Shown: positions 1 through 8,779 of the stretch, piece by piece
How positions within the stretch are numbered: position 1 is the stretch's first letter
Layout of the letters: each line of letters begins with the position of its first letter
Assembly: GCF_030817175.1 (NCBI RefSeq)
Contig: NZ_JAUSYY010000001.1
Location: 2,542,001-2,606,000, forward strand
Direction of reading: 5' to 3'
Source: Agromyces ramosus
Lineage (GTDB): Bacteria > Actinomycetota > Actinomycetes > Actinomycetales > Microbacteriaceae
Length of the DNA stretch: 64,000 nt
Program-made: the position numbers and the translations under genes
The notes under the pieces: generated by a model
Database searches by the model: none
What the model was told of the DNA's origin: nothing
What the model saw: the letters and a program-made list of their open reading frames with translations, nothing else

Positions 1-378
1 GACGTGCCGACGACCGCGCCGATCCTCGGTGACTGGACCGCGGAGTTCGGCTACTACGCCGGCCGCGAGCTGCTCACCGTGCGCGACTTCACCGCGATCT
101 TCTCGTCGAACGACCAGATGGCGCTCGGCCTCATGCACGCGATCCGCGACGCCGGGCTCGAGATCCCGCGCGACGTGTCGATCATCGGCTTCGACGACAT
201 CCCCGAGGCGGCGCACTTCTGGCCGCCGCTCACGACCGTTCGCCAGGACTTCGCGGAGCTCGGGCGCCGCTGCGTGGCGCTGCTTCTCGGCGACCTCGAC
301 CCCGCGGCGCCCGACTACCGCGGCACGATCGTGCCCGAACTCATCGTGCGCGCCTCCACGGGCGCCCCGGCGTTCTGA
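1..378 (+). CDS. LacI-family transcriptional regulator, C-terminal part (5' end outside window)
   Basis: Only the last 125 or so codons are present; the reading frame is already open at base 1, so the DNA-binding helix-turn-helix lies upstream. The visible part is the C-terminal half of a periplasmic-binding-protein-like sensor domain: the blocks SSNDQMALGLMHA, VSIIGFDDIPEA and PPLTTVRQDF are characteristic of LacI/GalR effector domains. Very similar blocks occur in the two complete LacI proteins at 10314 and 19948. It sits just upstream of, and co-directional with, the first arabinose operon, whose promoter carries a LacI-type palindrome, so it probably regulates that operon. The effector is unknown; arabinose or an arabinoside is inferred from context. 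Confidence 0.9.
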   Translation, partial: DVPTTAPILGDWTAEFGYYAGRELLTVRDFTAIFSSNDQMALGLMHAIRDAGLEIPRDVSIIGFDDIPEAAHFWPPLTTVRQDFAELGRRCVALLLGDLDPAAPDYRGTIVPELIVRASTGAPAF

Positions 379-523
379 AACCGGCGGGCTCCCGCCCGGG
401 CGACGCATGCCGCGCGCGACGCTGCCCGGGCCGCTCCACCGCCGGGGCGTCGGGGCCGGCGAGCGGCGAGCGGCGAACGGACGCGGCATCCGCCCGGCGT
501 TATCGTTCCGTGACCTCACCGAG

Positions 524-554
524 TTGACAGGTCGAACGTCGATGTGGCTAACAT
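524..554 (+). promoter_or_regulatory. Putative promoter of first arabinose operon
   Basis: A perfect -35 TTGACA (524-529) is followed after 19 bases by TAACAT (549-554), a plausible actinobacterial -10. The spacer is longer than the ideal 17. The same TAACAT hexamer recurs in two other operator-associated promoters in this window. Bases 379-523 upstream show no gene. Confidence 0.55.
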
Positions 555-564
555 GAAACTCGCC

Positions 565-580
565 ATGTGAACGGTCACAT
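565..580 (+). promoter_or_regulatory. LacI-type operator of first arabinose operon
   Basis: A 16-base near-palindrome, ATGTGA-ACGG-TCACAT, has perfect 6-base arms around a CG centre. It lies about 10 bases after the putative -10, over the expected transcription start, the usual position for LacI-family repression. The likely binder is the regulator ending at 378 or the one at 10314; the sequence does not say which. Confidence 0.6.
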
Positions 581-647
581 CGAAGCGTCACATTGCACGA
601 AGACCGAAGCCTGCGACCTGAAACGCCCAGACGAAGGAGTCCACACC

Positions 648-776
648 GTGAGTGTCACGCCCGCCGATGAGCACCTGAGCACCGAACGCGGTGCAGCGAA
701 CGAGGTCGGCGAGCGGTACGTCATCGGTGTCGACTACGGCACCGAGCACGACGGCGCCGAGGCGGTGACCGCATGA
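648..776 (+). pseudogene. araB: araB remnant: ribulokinase start joined in frame to a short tail (42 codons)
   Basis: GTG start with a good GAAGGAG ribosome site at 633-639. The peptide contains RYVIGVDYGT, the phosphate-binding start of L-ribulokinase (FGGY kinase family), but where a full-length AraB would continue for about 550 residues it ends after some ten more residues. The frame stays open and its TGA overlaps the araD ATG (ATGA at 773-776). This looks like a large in-frame internal deletion that kept the translation start and the coupling to araD. It cannot be an active kinase. The identity of the short tail as AraB C-terminus is inference. The remnant may still help translate araD. 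Confidence 0.6.
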
Positions 777-1579
777 GCAGCTACGGGCCCCAGGTCGAGG
801 TGGCGATCGCGCGAGTGCGGGCAGACGTCGCGAAGCTGCATGCCGAGCTCACCCGGTACGGCCTCGTCGTCTGGACCGGCGGCAACGTCTCGGGCCGCGT
901 TCCGGGCGCCGACTTGTTCGTGATCAAGCCTTCGGGCGTCTCGTACGACGAGTTGGCACCCGAGAACATGATCCTCTGCGACCTCGACGGCAACGTCATC
1001 GAGGGCACGCCGGGCAGCGACCGGTCGCCGTCGAGCGACACGGCGGCGCACGCCTACGTCTACCGGCACATGCCCGAGGTCGGCGGGGTCGTGCACACCC
1101 ACTCGACGTACGCGACCGCCTGGGCCGCCCGCGCCGAGGAGATCCCCTGCGTCATCACGGCGATGGCCGATGAGTTCGGCGGGCCGATCCCGGTCGGGCC
1201 GTTCGCGATCATCGGCGACGACTCGATCGGCCGCGGCATCGTCGAGACGCTCAACGGCCACCGCAGTCGCGCGGTGCTCATGCAGAACCACGGACCGTTC
1301 ACGATCGGCTCGAACGCGAAGGATGCCGTGAAGGCCGCGGTCATGGTCGAGGATGTCGCGCGCACCGTGCACCTCGCCCGCGAGGCCGGCGCGCTCATCC
1401 CCATCCCGCAGGAGTCGATCGACCGGCTCTACGACCGCTACCAGAACGTCTACGGGCAGGCGAGCGACGCGCGCCGGCCCGAGTCGGCGGAGCAGGCCGA
1501 GCCGGCGGAGCAGGCCGAGCCGGCCGAGCAGTCGGACCACCCCGAGCAAGCCGAGCAGAAGGAAGTCAGCGCACGATGA
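773..1579 (+). CDS. araD: L-ribulose-5-phosphate 4-epimerase AraD (intact copy)
   Basis: Class II aldolase/epimerase fold protein of 268 residues that interconverts L-ribulose 5-phosphate and D-xylulose 5-phosphate, the last step of arabinose catabolism. Family motifs are all present: GGNVSGR near residue 36, the SSDTAAH segment near 87, the zinc-binding VHTHSTY with histidines near 108 and 110, and a later QNHGPF. The family is usually about 230 residues; here a tail of about 40 residues rich in E, Q, A and P (repeats of AEQAEP) is added. It overlaps the araB stub (ATGA) and the araA stub (ATGA). Bases 860-1363 are identical to part of the frameshifted second copy at 6403, so this is probably the working epimerase. 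Confidence 0.93.
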   Translation: MSSYGPQVEVAIARVRADVAKLHAELTRYGLVVWTGGNVSGRVPGADLFVIKPSGVSYDELAPENMILCDLDGNVIEGTPGSDRSPSSDTAAHAYVYRHMPEVGGVVHTHSTYATAWAARAEEIPCVITAMADEFGGPIPVGPFAIIGDDSIGRGIVETLNGHRSRAVLMQNHGPFTIGSNAKDAVKAAVMVEDVARTVHLAREAGALIPIPQESIDRLYDRYQNVYGQASDARRPESAEQAEPAEQAEPAEQSDHPEQAEQKEVSAR

Positions 1580-1707
1580 GCCGCACCCCTCTCCTCACGG
1601 CGAAGGTGGCCGAGCTGCTCGTCATCGACGAGCAGACCACCCTCCCAGACTTCCAGCGCGAAGTGCGCTGGAACCAGGCCTACTACCGCCTCGCGCAGGG
1701 CCTGTAA
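1576..1707 (+). pseudogene. araA: araA remnant: first eight codons joined in frame to the last ~35 codons of arabinose isomerase
   Basis: A 43-codon frame starting at the ATG that overlaps the araD stop. It begins MSRTPLLT, resembling the start of the full AraA at 8780 (MTRTPLTT), then jumps to [18 protein letters not shown] and on to RLAQGL, the extreme C-terminus of that same AraA. All active-site regions (the glutamates and histidines carried by the full gene) are gone. The C-terminal coding bases are almost identical to 10210-10303. This is the second in-frame internal deletion in this operon, on the opposite side of araD from the araB stub. Confidence 0.8.
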
Positions 1708-1849
1708 CACCCACAACTCAACACGCTTGCGACCTCCGCATTACCCGAGCGGATGCCGCGGGGGAGCCGGCTTTCATGGACGAAGCCTGCTCCGACTGTC
1801 ACCAAGACAACGACGTCCAAGACGGACACACACAGTGAAAGGACACACC

Positions 1850-2977
1850 GTGAAGAACACGAAGAAGGTGCTTCTCGCAACGCTCGCGGCCGGTTCGATG
1901 CTCGCGCTCAGCGCGTGCGCGGGCGGCGCCGGCGGCGGAGGCGGCGAAGGCGGCGGCGACGGCGGCCTCATCGGCGTCGCGATGCCCACCAAGAGCTCGG
2001 AGCGCTGGATCCAGGACGGCGACGCCGTCAAGGAGCAGCTCGAGGAGCAGGGCTTCACCGTCGACCTGCAGTACGCGGAAGACGACATCCCCACGCAGGT
2101 CTCGCAGATCGAGAACATGATCACGAAGGGCGCCGAGGCGCTCATCATCGCGTCGATCGACGGCACCACGCTCACGAGCGTGCTGCAGGACGCCGCTGAC
2201 GCGGACATCCCCGTCATCGCGTACGACCGACTCATCCGCGACACTGAGAACGTCGACTACTACGCGTCGTTCGACAACTTCGTCGTCGGACAGCAGCAGG
2301 CGTGGTCGGTGCTCAACGGCCTCGGCCTCGCCGAGCTCGACGGCACGCCGATCGAGGGCGCGCCCGCCGGTCCGTTCAACATCGAGCTCTTCGCCGGCTC
2401 GCTCGACGACAACAACGCGTTCTTCTTCTTCGACGGGGCGATGGACGTGCTCCAGCCGCTGATCGACGATGGAACGCTCGTCGTGAAGTCGGGCCAGACC
2501 GACATCGAGCAGGTCGCGACGCTCCGTTGGGACGGCGAGACCGCACAGAGCCGCATGGAGGACATCCTCACGGCCGACTACTCCGACGGCTCGACCGTCA
2601 ACGCCGTGCTGTCGCCCTACGACGGCATCTCGCGAGGCATCATCTCGGCCCTCACCGACGCCGGCTACTCGGTCGGCGAAGGCTGGCCGGTCATCTCCGG
2701 CCAGGACGCCGAGCTCGACTCGGTCAAGGCGATCAACTCGGGTGAGCAGTACGCCACCATCTTCAAGGACACCCGCGAGCTCGCGGTCGTGGCCGTGGAC
2801 ATGGCGACCGCCCTGCTGAAGGGTGAGGAGCCCGAGGTGAACAACACCGAGGACTACGACAACGGCGTGAAGACCGTTCCCTCGTTCCTCCTCGACCCGG
2901 TCATCGTCGTCAAGGACAACATCACCGAGGTCCTCGTCGACAGCGGCTACTGGACCGAAGAGGAAATCAACGGCTAG
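1850..2977 (+). CDS. Sugar ABC transporter substrate-binding lipoprotein (ChvE/multiple-monosaccharide type)
   Basis: Lipoprotein of 375 residues that captures sugars outside the membrane for the transporter encoded just downstream. GTG at 1850 was chosen because GAAAGGA sits about six bases upstream and it begins a signal peptide with lipobox LSAC (Cys 23), followed by a Gly-rich linker. The mature part is a type 1 periplasmic-binding fold; blocks such as [27 protein letters not shown] and [10 protein letters not shown] match the ChvE group, which binds arabinose, xylose, galactose or glucose. The context between two arabinose operons favours L-arabinose or D-xylose. A structured gap before the ATPase gene may keep the binding protein in excess. 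Confidence 0.9.
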   Translation: MKNTKKVLLATLAAGSMLALSACAGGAGGGGGEGGGDGGLIGVAMPTKSSERWIQDGDAVKEQLEEQGFTVDLQYAEDDIPTQVSQIENMITKGAEALIIASIDGTTLTSVLQDAADADIPVIAYDRLIRDTENVDYYASFDNFVVGQQQAWSVLNGLGLAELDGTPIEGAPAGPFNIELFAGSLDDNNAFFFFDGAMDVLQPLIDDGTLVVKSGQTDIEQVATLRWDGETAQSRMEDILTADYSDGSTVNAVLSPYDGISRGIISALTDAGYSVGEGWPVISGQDAELDSVKAINSGEQYATIFKDTRELAVVAVDMATALLKGEEPEVNNTEDYDNGVKTVPSFLLDPVIVVKDNITEVLVDSGYWTEEEING

Positions 2978-2992
2978 TCACCACCGGTACAC

Positions 2993-3089
2993 GCCGGCCG
3001 GATGACGGTCCACCCCCGCGTGTCGGGGCCTGAGCGGGAGTACTCTCGCCTCAGGTCCCGACCGCGGCGGCATCCGTCATCCGGCCGGC
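2993..3089 (+). promoter_or_regulatory. Long-range inverted repeat between binding-protein and ATPase genes
   Basis: GCCGGCCGGATGAC at 2993-3006 is exactly complementary to 3076-3089. The 69-base loop contains a further small palindrome (GAGTACTC). In transcripts this could act as a partial terminator or mRNA-stabilising structure after the substrate-binding gene, a common arrangement in sugar ABC operons. Function is inferred. Confidence 0.5.
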
Positions 3090-3117
3090 CCCACCCGGCA
3101 ATGAAGCAGGAGCAAGG

Positions 3118-4647
3118 ATGACCACCAACATTCTCGAGATGCGCGGCATCACGAAGACGTTCCCCGGCGTCAAGGCGCTCGCGAACGTCACCCTGTCGGT
3201 CGAGCGCGGCGAGGTGCACGCCATCTGCGGCGAGAACGGCGCCGGCAAGTCGACCCTCATGAAGGTGCTGTCGGGCGTCTACCCGCACGGCACCTACGAC
3301 GGCGACATCGTCTTCGAGAACGAGACGGTGGAATTCCGCGACCTCACCGACAGTGAGGCCAAGGGCATCGTCATCATCCATCAGGAGCTCGCCCTCAGCC
3401 CGTACCTCTCGATCGCCGAGAACATCTTCCTCAACAACGAGCGCAAGGGCCGCGGCGGCCTCATCGACTGGAACCAGACCAACTTCGAGGCATCCAAGCT
3501 CCTCGCCCGGGTCGGCCTGCGCGAGAACCCGACGACGAAGATCATGGACATCGGCGTCGGCAAGCAGCAGCTCGTGGAGATCGCGAAGGCGCTCTCGAAA
3601 GAGGTGAAGCTCCTCATCCTCGACGAGCCGACGGCCGCCCTCAACGACGAGGACTCCGATCACCTGCTCGACCTGATCCTGCACCTGAAGGGGCAGGGCA
3701 TCACGTCGATCATCATCAGCCACAAGCTGAACGAGATCAAGAAGGTCGCCGACTCGGTCACGGTCATCCGCGACGGCAAGACGATCGAGACGATCGCGAA
3801 GCAGGATGTCACGGAAGACCGCATCATCAAGGACATGGTCGGTCGGGATCTCGAGCACCGCTATCCCGACCACACGCCGCACATCGGCGAGGAGCTGCTC
3901 CGCGTCGAGGACTGGACGGCGCACCATCCCCAAGACACCACCCGCGTCATGGTCGACAACGTCAACCTGCACGTGCGCGCCGGGGAGATCGTCGGCATCG
4001 CGGGCCTGATGGGCGCCGGCCGCACCGAGTTCGCGATGAGCCTCTTCGGCCAGAGCTACGGCTCGAAGATCACCGGCAAGGTGTACCTGCGCGGCAAGGA
4101 GATCAAGACCCGCACGGTCGCCGAGGCGATCGAGCACGGCATCGCGTATGCGACCGAAGACCGCAAGACCTACGGCCTCAACCTCATCGAGGACATCAAG
4201 CGCAACATCTCGATGGCCTCACTGAAGAAGCTCGAAAAGTACGGACTCGTGCACGACAACGAGGAGTACAAGGTCGCCAACGAGTACCGCAAGTCGATGA
4301 ACATCAAGGCGCCGAGCGTGCTCGTGAAGACCGGCAAGCTCTCGGGTGGCAACCAGCAGAAGGTGGTGCTGTCGAAGTGGATCTACTCCGACCCCGACGT
4401 GCTCATCCTCGACGAGCCCACCCGCGGCATCGACGTCGGCGCGAAGTACGAGATCTACTCGATCATCAATCGCCTCGCCGCCGAGGGCAAGGGGATCATC
4501 GTGATCTCGTCGGAGCTGCCCGAGCTCCTCGGCATCTCAGATCGCGTCTACGCGCTCTCCGAGGGCCGCATCACCGGTGAACTCCCGGTCGCCGATGCCA
4601 CACCCGAGGCGATGCTCAAGCTCATGACCATGGAAAAGCCCCGCTAG
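3118..4647 (+). CDS. Sugar ABC transporter ATP-binding protein, MmsA/GguA type (two ATPase domains)
   Basis: Energises sugar import together with the binding protein at 1850 and the permease at 4671. At 509 residues it has the standard length for carbohydrate-uptake-2 (CUT2) ATPases with two fused nucleotide-binding domains. Domain 1 has Walker [10 protein letters not shown] (38-46) and Walker [10 protein letters not shown]; domain 2 has LSGGNQQK near residue 408 and [10 protein letters not shown]. As usual in CUT2 proteins the second domain lacks a canonical Walker A (GLMGAGRTE instead). Start ATG is preceded by AGGAGCAAGG. A short gap of about 23 bases to the permease indicates one operon. 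Confidence 0.93.
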   Translation: MTTNILEMRGITKTFPGVKALANVTLSVERGEVHAICGENGAGKSTLMKVLSGVYPHGTYDGDIVFENETVEFRDLTDSEAKGIVIIHQELALSPYLSIAENIFLNNERKGRGGLIDWNQTNFEASKLLARVGLRENPTTKIMDIGVGKQQLVEIAKALSKEVKLLILDEPTAALNDEDSDHLLDLILHLKGQGITSIIISHKLNEIKKVADSVTVIRDGKTIETIAKQDVTEDRIIKDMVGRDLEHRYPDHTPHIGEELLRVEDWTAHHPQDTTRVMVDNVNLHVRAGEIVGIAGLMGAGRTEFAMSLFGQSYGSKITGKVYLRGKEIKTRTVAEAIEHGIAYATEDRKTYGLNLIEDIKRNISMASLKKLEKYGLVHDNEEYKVANEYRKSMNIKAPSVLVKTGKLSGGNQQKVVLSKWIYSDPDVLILDEPTRGIDVGAKYEIYSIINRLAAEGKGIIVISSELPELLGISDRVYALSEGRITGELPVADATPEAMLKLMTMEKPR

Positions 4648-4670
4648 CGCGCGGACGACCAGGAGACATC

Positions 4671-5924
4671 ATGTCGAACCCAACCCCCACCCAGGCACCC
4701 CCGACCGGCGACTCGCAGGCTGTCGGCGGCACCATCAACCCCGTCGAGAACAAGTTCACCGAGCGACTGAGCCACGTGCTCGCCGACCTCGGCAAGAACG
4801 GCATCTTCATCGCGCTCATCGCGGTGGTCGTGCTGTTCTCGTTCCTCACCAACGGCATCCTCCTGCGGCCGCAGAACATCTCGAACCTCGTGGTGCAGAA
4901 CGGCTACATCCTCGTGCTTGCGATCGGCATGGTGATGGTCATCATCGCCGGCCACATCGACCTGTCGGTCGGGTCGGTGGCGGCCTTCGTCGGCGCGTGT
5001 TCCGGCGTGTTCGCCGTGCAATGGGGGCTGCCATGGTGGCTCTCGGTGATCCTCTCGCTCGGCATCGGAGCCCTCGTCGGCGTCTGGCAGGGCTTCTGGA
5101 TCGCCTACGTCGGCATACCCGCGTTCATCGTGACCTTGGCGGGCATGCTCATCTTCCGAGGGCTCGCGCTCGTCGTGCTCGGCAACGCGAACATCGGCTC
5201 GTTCCCGGTCGAGTACCGCGCCCTCGGCAACGGCTTCGTCACCGATGTGTTCGGCGAGTTCGAGATCGATCCGCTCACCATGGGCGTCGGTCTGATCGCG
5301 ATCATCGCCCTTATCGTGCAGCAGGTGCGCACCCGCCGTGGCCGCCAGAAGTACGGCCAAGACGTCGAGCCCATGCTGTGGTTCATCACGAAGCTCGTGC
5401 TGATCTCGGCCGCGATCGGCTTCTTCGCCTACTCGCTCGCCTCCTACAAGGGCATCCCGATCACGCTGATCATCCTCGCGGTGCTCGTGCTGGTCTACGG
5501 CATCGTCATGAACCGCACGGTGTTCGGCCGCCACATCTACGCGATCGGCGGCAACCGCCACGCGGCCGAGCTCTCGGGCATCAAGACGCGCCGGGTCGAC
5601 TTCTGGCTGTTCGTCAACATGGGCACCCTCGCCGCGCTCGCGGGCCTCATCTTCACCGCGCGACTCAACCTCGCCGGGCCCAAGGCGGGTGACGGCTTCG
5701 AGCTCGAGGCGATCTCGGCGGCGTTCATCGGAGGTGCGGCCGTGCAGGGCGGCGTCGGCACCATCGGCGGCGCGATCATCGGTGGTCTCATCATCGGTGT
5801 GCTCAACAACGGCATGTCGATCCTCGGCATCGGCATCGAGTGGCAGCAGGCCGTGAAGGGCCTCGTGCTGCTCCTCGCGGTGGCGTTCGACGTCTACAAC
5901 AAGCGTCGCTCCGGCGGCAGCTGA
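4671..5924 (+). CDS. Sugar ABC transporter permease, MmsB/GguB type
   Basis: Integral membrane channel subunit of 417 residues for the CUT2 transporter. About ten hydrophobic segments are visible, with the family hallmark HIDLSVGSVAAF in the first third and a late FIGGAAVQGGVGTIGGAI segment. A charged loop (VRTRRGRQKYGQ) between the two halves makes it longer than the roughly 330-residue RbsC-type permeases, which is typical of GguB. The coding sequence ends just before a strong hairpin terminator, so this is the last gene of the first arabinose/transport unit. Confidence 0.92.
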   Translation: MSNPTPTQAPPTGDSQAVGGTINPVENKFTERLSHVLADLGKNGIFIALIAVVVLFSFLTNGILLRPQNISNLVVQNGYILVLAIGMVMVIIAGHIDLSVGSVAAFVGACSGVFAVQWGLPWWLSVILSLGIGALVGVWQGFWIAYVGIPAFIVTLAGMLIFRGLALVVLGNANIGSFPVEYRALGNGFVTDVFGEFEIDPLTMGVGLIAIIALIVQQVRTRRGRQKYGQDVEPMLWFITKLVLISAAIGFFAYSLASYKGIPITLIILAVLVLVYGIVMNRTVFGRHIYAIGGNRHAAELSGIKTRRVDFWLFVNMGTLAALAGLIFTARLNLAGPKAGDGFELEAISAAFIGGAAVQGGVGTIGGAIIGGLIIGVLNNGMSILGIGIEWQQAVKGLVLLLAVAFDVYNKRRSGGS

Positions 5925-5939
5925 GACGGATCGACCGAG

Positions 5940-5968
5940 GGGGCGGATGCTGCGGCATCCGCCCCTTT
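5940..5968 (+). terminator. Rho-independent-like terminator after sugar permease
   Basis: An 11-bp perfect stem (GGGGCGGATGC at 5940-5950, its complement at 5955-5965) with a 4-base loop is followed by TTT. It directly follows the permease stop at 5924. Confidence 0.75.
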
Positions 5969-5977
5969 GTCGTGCCG

Positions 5978-6003
5978 GGGGCGGAGGCTGCGGCATCCGC
6001 CCC
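5978..6003 (+). terminator. Second, imperfect copy of the GGGGCGGA hairpin
   Basis: Arms 5978-5988 and 5993-6003 repeat the preceding terminator stem with one mismatch. A weaker related GGATG/CATCC pair follows near 6015-6035. The tandem arrangement could reinforce termination before the second arabinose operon. No gene is seen between 5925 and 6265. Confidence 0.5.
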
Positions 6004-6191
6004 ATTCGCTGTGTCCGGATGATGCGACATCCGCCGCAGTGTGGGCTCGCCCGCCAGAGGTACGAGCACAACGTGAGGAACTTCTGGCGTGCTCGCGGCG
6101 TGCCGCGGTGGGGCGGCGGCGTGTCGCGCGGTTCTTCCTGCAGTTGATCCGAGGCTGGACGGATGCCTCGGGCAGCGGGATCAGCCCGGGG

Positions 6192-6220
6192 TTGAACGAG
6201 CGCCTCGTTAGCGCTAACAT
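6192..6220 (+). promoter_or_regulatory. Promoter of second arabinose operon
   Basis: TTGAAC (6192-6197) and TAACAT (6215-6220) are separated by the ideal 17 bases. The -10 overlaps the end of the first operator palindrome, so repressor binding would directly block RNA polymerase. Confidence 0.65.
6207..6218 (+). promoter_or_regulatory. LacI-type operator 1 of second arabinose operon
   Basis: Perfect 12-base palindrome GTTAGCGCTAAC. Its centre lies 22 bases (about two helical turns) from the centre of operator 2, so two repressor dimers could bind on the same face of DNA. Confidence 0.75.
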
Positions 6221-6225
6221 CTTGC

Positions 6226-6243
6226 TTCGTTAGCGCTAACGAA
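6226..6243 (+). promoter_or_regulatory. LacI-type operator 2 of second arabinose operon
   Basis: Perfect 18-base palindrome TTCGTTAGCGCTAACGAA just downstream of the -10. It contains the same GTTAGCGCTAAC core as operator 1. The probable ligand is the LacI protein encoded at the end of this operon (10314). Confidence 0.78.
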
Positions 6244-6265
6244 ACGCCATGACGAAGGAGTGCCC

Positions 6266-6406
6266 GTGTCGGACCAGCAGCGGTATGTGACCGGCACCGA
6301 GCTCGACGAGTTCGCCGACTTCGTCAAGGGCAACGAGGATGGGCACGAGGCCGCCGAGCTGATGGACCGCTGGTTCGAGCCATTCGAACGGGCGGCGTCG
6401 GCGTGA
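6266..6406 (+). CDS. Unknown 46-residue leader protein coupled to the second araD
   Basis: GTG start five bases after a strong GAAGGAG site; the stop overlaps the next start (GTGA at 6403-6406). The peptide is acidic (blocks ELDEFADFVKGNEDGHEA and RWFEPFERA) and I do not recognise it. It occupies the same position as the araB stub in the first operon, and its start (SDQQRYV) faintly recalls the start of that stub, but after that there is no resemblance. It may be a real small protein or a second kinase remnant. Confidence 0.5.
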   Translation: MSDQQRYVTGTELDEFADFVKGNEDGHEAAELMDRWFEPFERAASA

Positions 6407-7123
6407 GCGGCCCGGCCTCCGAGGTTGCGCCCGAGGTCGATGCGGCGATCGCGCGAGTGCGGGCAGACGTCGCGAAGCTGCACGGCGAACTGACCCGCAA
6501 CGGCCTCGTCGTCTGGACCGGCGGCAACGTCTCGGGCCGCGTTCCGGGCGCCGACTTGTTCGTGATCAAGCCTTCGGGCGTCTCGTACGACGAGTTGGCA
6601 CCCGAGAACATGATCCTCTGCGACCTCGACGGCAACGTCATCGAGGGCACGCCGGGCAGCGACCGGTCGCCGTCGAGCGACACGGCGGCGCACGCCTACG
6701 TCTACCGGCACATGCCCGAGGTCGGCGGGGTCGTGCACACCCACTCGACGTACGCGACCGCCTGGGCCGCCCGCGCCGAGGAGATCCCCTGCGTCATCAC
6801 GGCGATGGCCGATGAGTTCGGCGGGCCGATCCCGGTCGGGCCGTTCGCGATCATCGGCGACGACTCGATCGGCCGCGGCATCGTCGAGACGCTCAACGGC
6901 CACCGCAGTCGCGCGGTGCTCATGCAGAACCACGGACCGTTCACGATCGGCTCGAACGCGAAGGATGCCGTGAAGGCCGCGGTCATGGTCGAGGATGTCG
7001 CGCGCCACCGTGCACCTCGCCCGCGAGGCCGGCCCGCTCGTGCCGATCCCGCAGGAGTCGATCGACCGGCTCTACGACCGCTACCAGAACGTCTATGGAC
7101 AGAGTGGAGATGCACGCCGATGA
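6403..7123 (+). pseudogene. araD: araD second copy, disrupted by a one-base insertion
   Basis: Same family as the gene at 773. Bases 6502-7005 are identical to 860-1363 over 504 bases, including the zinc-ligand VHTHSTY segment. An extra C at about 7005-7006 (GCGCGCC where the intact copy has GCGCGC) shifts the frame, and the normal C-terminus ([11 protein letters not shown]) continues in another frame to a TGA at 7121. Read straight through, the frame fuses into the kinase without a stop and would give a non-native 775-residue product. The gene lacks a functional C-terminal third unless the extra base is a sequencing error. Confidence 0.8.
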
Positions 7124-8730
7124 GCGAGACCGCAGAGACGACGGATGCCGCCCGCACCGCGATCCTCGAGGGGCGCACGTCGCTTGGGATCGAGTTCGGA
7201 TCCACGCGCATCAAGGCCTGCCTCGTCGGGCCCGACCCGAGCGAGGTGCTCGCCGTCGGCAGCCACGAGTGGGAGAACCGCTTCGAGGACCGCGTCTGGA
7301 CCTACTCGCTCGAGGACGTCTGGTCGGGTCTTCAGGCGGCGTACGCCGACCTCATGGCCGACGTGCGACGCCGCTACGACGTGCAGCCGCAGACGTTCGG
7401 TGCCATCGGCGTCTCGGCGATGATGCACGGCTACCTCGCGTTCGACGCCGGCGACGAGCTGCTCGTGCCATTCCGCACATGGCGGAACACGTCGACGGGC
7501 CCGGCCGCAGCCGAGCTGAGCGAGCAGTTCGGCGTGAACATCCCGCTCCGGTGGTCGATCGCCCACCTGCACCAGGCCGTGCTCGACGAGGAGCCGCACG
7601 TTCTGCAGATCGCCTTCCTCACGACCCTCGCCGGCTACGTGCACTGGCGCCTCACGGGCCGAAAGGTGCTCGGCGTCGGCGACGCGTCGGGCATGTTCCC
7701 GATCGACTCGACGACGGGCGACTACGACGCGCGGCTCATCGGCATCTTCGACGACCTCGTCGCAGATCGCGCGCCCCGACTGAATCTCGCCGAACTCCTG
7801 CCCGAGGTGCTGCCCGCGGGCCGCGACGCCGGGCACCTCACCGCCGAGGGCGCCGCGCTCCTCGACCCGTCAGGTGTGCTGCGGCAGGGCGCACCATTGT
7901 GCCCGCCCGAGGGCGACGCAGGCACCGGCATGGTCGCCACGAACTCGGTCGCCCCGCGCACCGGCAACGTCAGCGCCGGCACGAGCATCTTCGCGATGGT
8001 CGTCCTCGAGCGGCCGCTCTCGCACGCCCATCACGAACTCGACCTCGTCACCACTCCGGCGGGTGATCCCGTGGCGATGGTGCACTGCAACAACGGCGCG
8101 AGCGAGCTCGCCGCGTGGGCGGGCGTGTTCCGGCGGTTCGCCGCCGCGGCCGGCGCCGAACTCGACGGCGATGCCGTGTTCGAGCTGCTCTTCCGCGAGG
8201 CGCTCGAGGGCGAACCCGATGCCGGTGGCATCCTCGCCTACAACCACCTCGCGGGCGAGCCGATCGCCGGGCTCGCCGAGGGGCGTCCGATGGTCGTCCG
8301 CACGCCCGACAGCCGGCTCACGCTCGCCAACCTCATGCGCGCCCAGCTCTACGGTGTGTACGGCACGCTCGCGCTCGGGATGCGGGTGCTCGACGGCGAA
8401 GGCGTCGAACTCGATCGGATGTTCGCACACGGCGGCATCTTCCGCACCGCCGGAGTGGCCCAGCGGCTGCTCGCCGGCGCGCTCGACGCGCCGGTCGCGG
8501 TCGGCGAGACGGCATCCGAGGGCGGCGCGTGGGGCATCGCGGTGCTCGCGTCGTACCTCTCCGCCGCCGACGCGCTCGGCCTGGGCGGATACCTGAACGA
8601 CCGCGTCTTCGCGGACGCCGGCTTCGACACCGTCGAGCCCGATCCCGACGACGTCGCCGGATTCGCCGCCTACCTCGACCGCTACCGGGCGGGCCTCGCG
8701 GCCGAGGCCGCCGCCGTCGACGCACTCTGA
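7120..8730 (+). CDS. FGGY-family carbohydrate kinase, probable L-ribulokinase of the AraK/XylB-like type
   Basis: Protein of 536 residues that should phosphorylate a ketose, most likely L-ribulose, between the isomerase and epimerase steps. It starts at the ATG overlapping the original araD stop (ATGA). The N-terminal block [15 protein letters not shown] is the phosphate-1 motif of FGGY kinases; [23 protein letters not shown] and the late [19 protein letters not shown] segment are further family blocks. It is clearly unlike classical AraB (which begins with a VDYGT motif, as in the stub at 648). Position between araD and araA argues that it replaces AraB; xylulokinase or another pentulose kinase is possible. 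Confidence 0.82.
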   Translation: MSETAETTDAARTAILEGRTSLGIEFGSTRIKACLVGPDPSEVLAVGSHEWENRFEDRVWTYSLEDVWSGLQAAYADLMADVRRRYDVQPQTFGAIGVSAMMHGYLAFDAGDELLVPFRTWRNTSTGPAAAELSEQFGVNIPLRWSIAHLHQAVLDEEPHVLQIAFLTTLAGYVHWRLTGRKVLGVGDASGMFPIDSTTGDYDARLIGIFDDLVADRAPRLNLAELLPEVLPAGRDAGHLTAEGAALLDPSGVLRQGAPLCPPEGDAGTGMVATNSVAPRTGNVSAGTSIFAMVVLERPLSHAHHELDLVTTPAGDPVAMVHCNNGASELAAWAGVFRRFAAAAGAELDGDAVFELLFREALEGEPDAGGILAYNHLAGEPIAGLAEGRPMVVRTPDSRLTLANLMRAQLYGVYGTLALGMRVLDGEGVELDRMFAHGGIFRTAGVAQRLLAGALDAPVAVGETASEGGAWGIAVLASYLSAADALGLGGYLNDRVFADAGFDTVEPDPDDVAGFAAYLDRYRAGLAAEAAAVDAL

Positions 8731-8779
8731 CCGGCCGCCACCAGCTCGCACCGAAACCTCGCACCAGAAGGACACCAAC

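Noticed and set aside
734..1549. Long minus-strand open frame opposite araD
   Set aside because: Arg/Val/Asp-rich shadow translation of a GC-rich gene; no start signal or family motif. The same applies opposite the second araD.
4644..6071. 475-codon minus-strand frame opposite the sugar permease
   Set aside because: His/Asp/Glu/Arg-rich composition is the typical antisense of a hydrophobic GC-rich gene; the permease on the plus strand is certain.
6403..8730. A genuine 775-residue AraD-kinase fusion protein
   Set aside because: The fusion depends on the single extra C near 7005; the native AraD C-terminus continues in another frame to a TGA overlapping the kinase ATG, so two separate genes with one frameshift explain it better.
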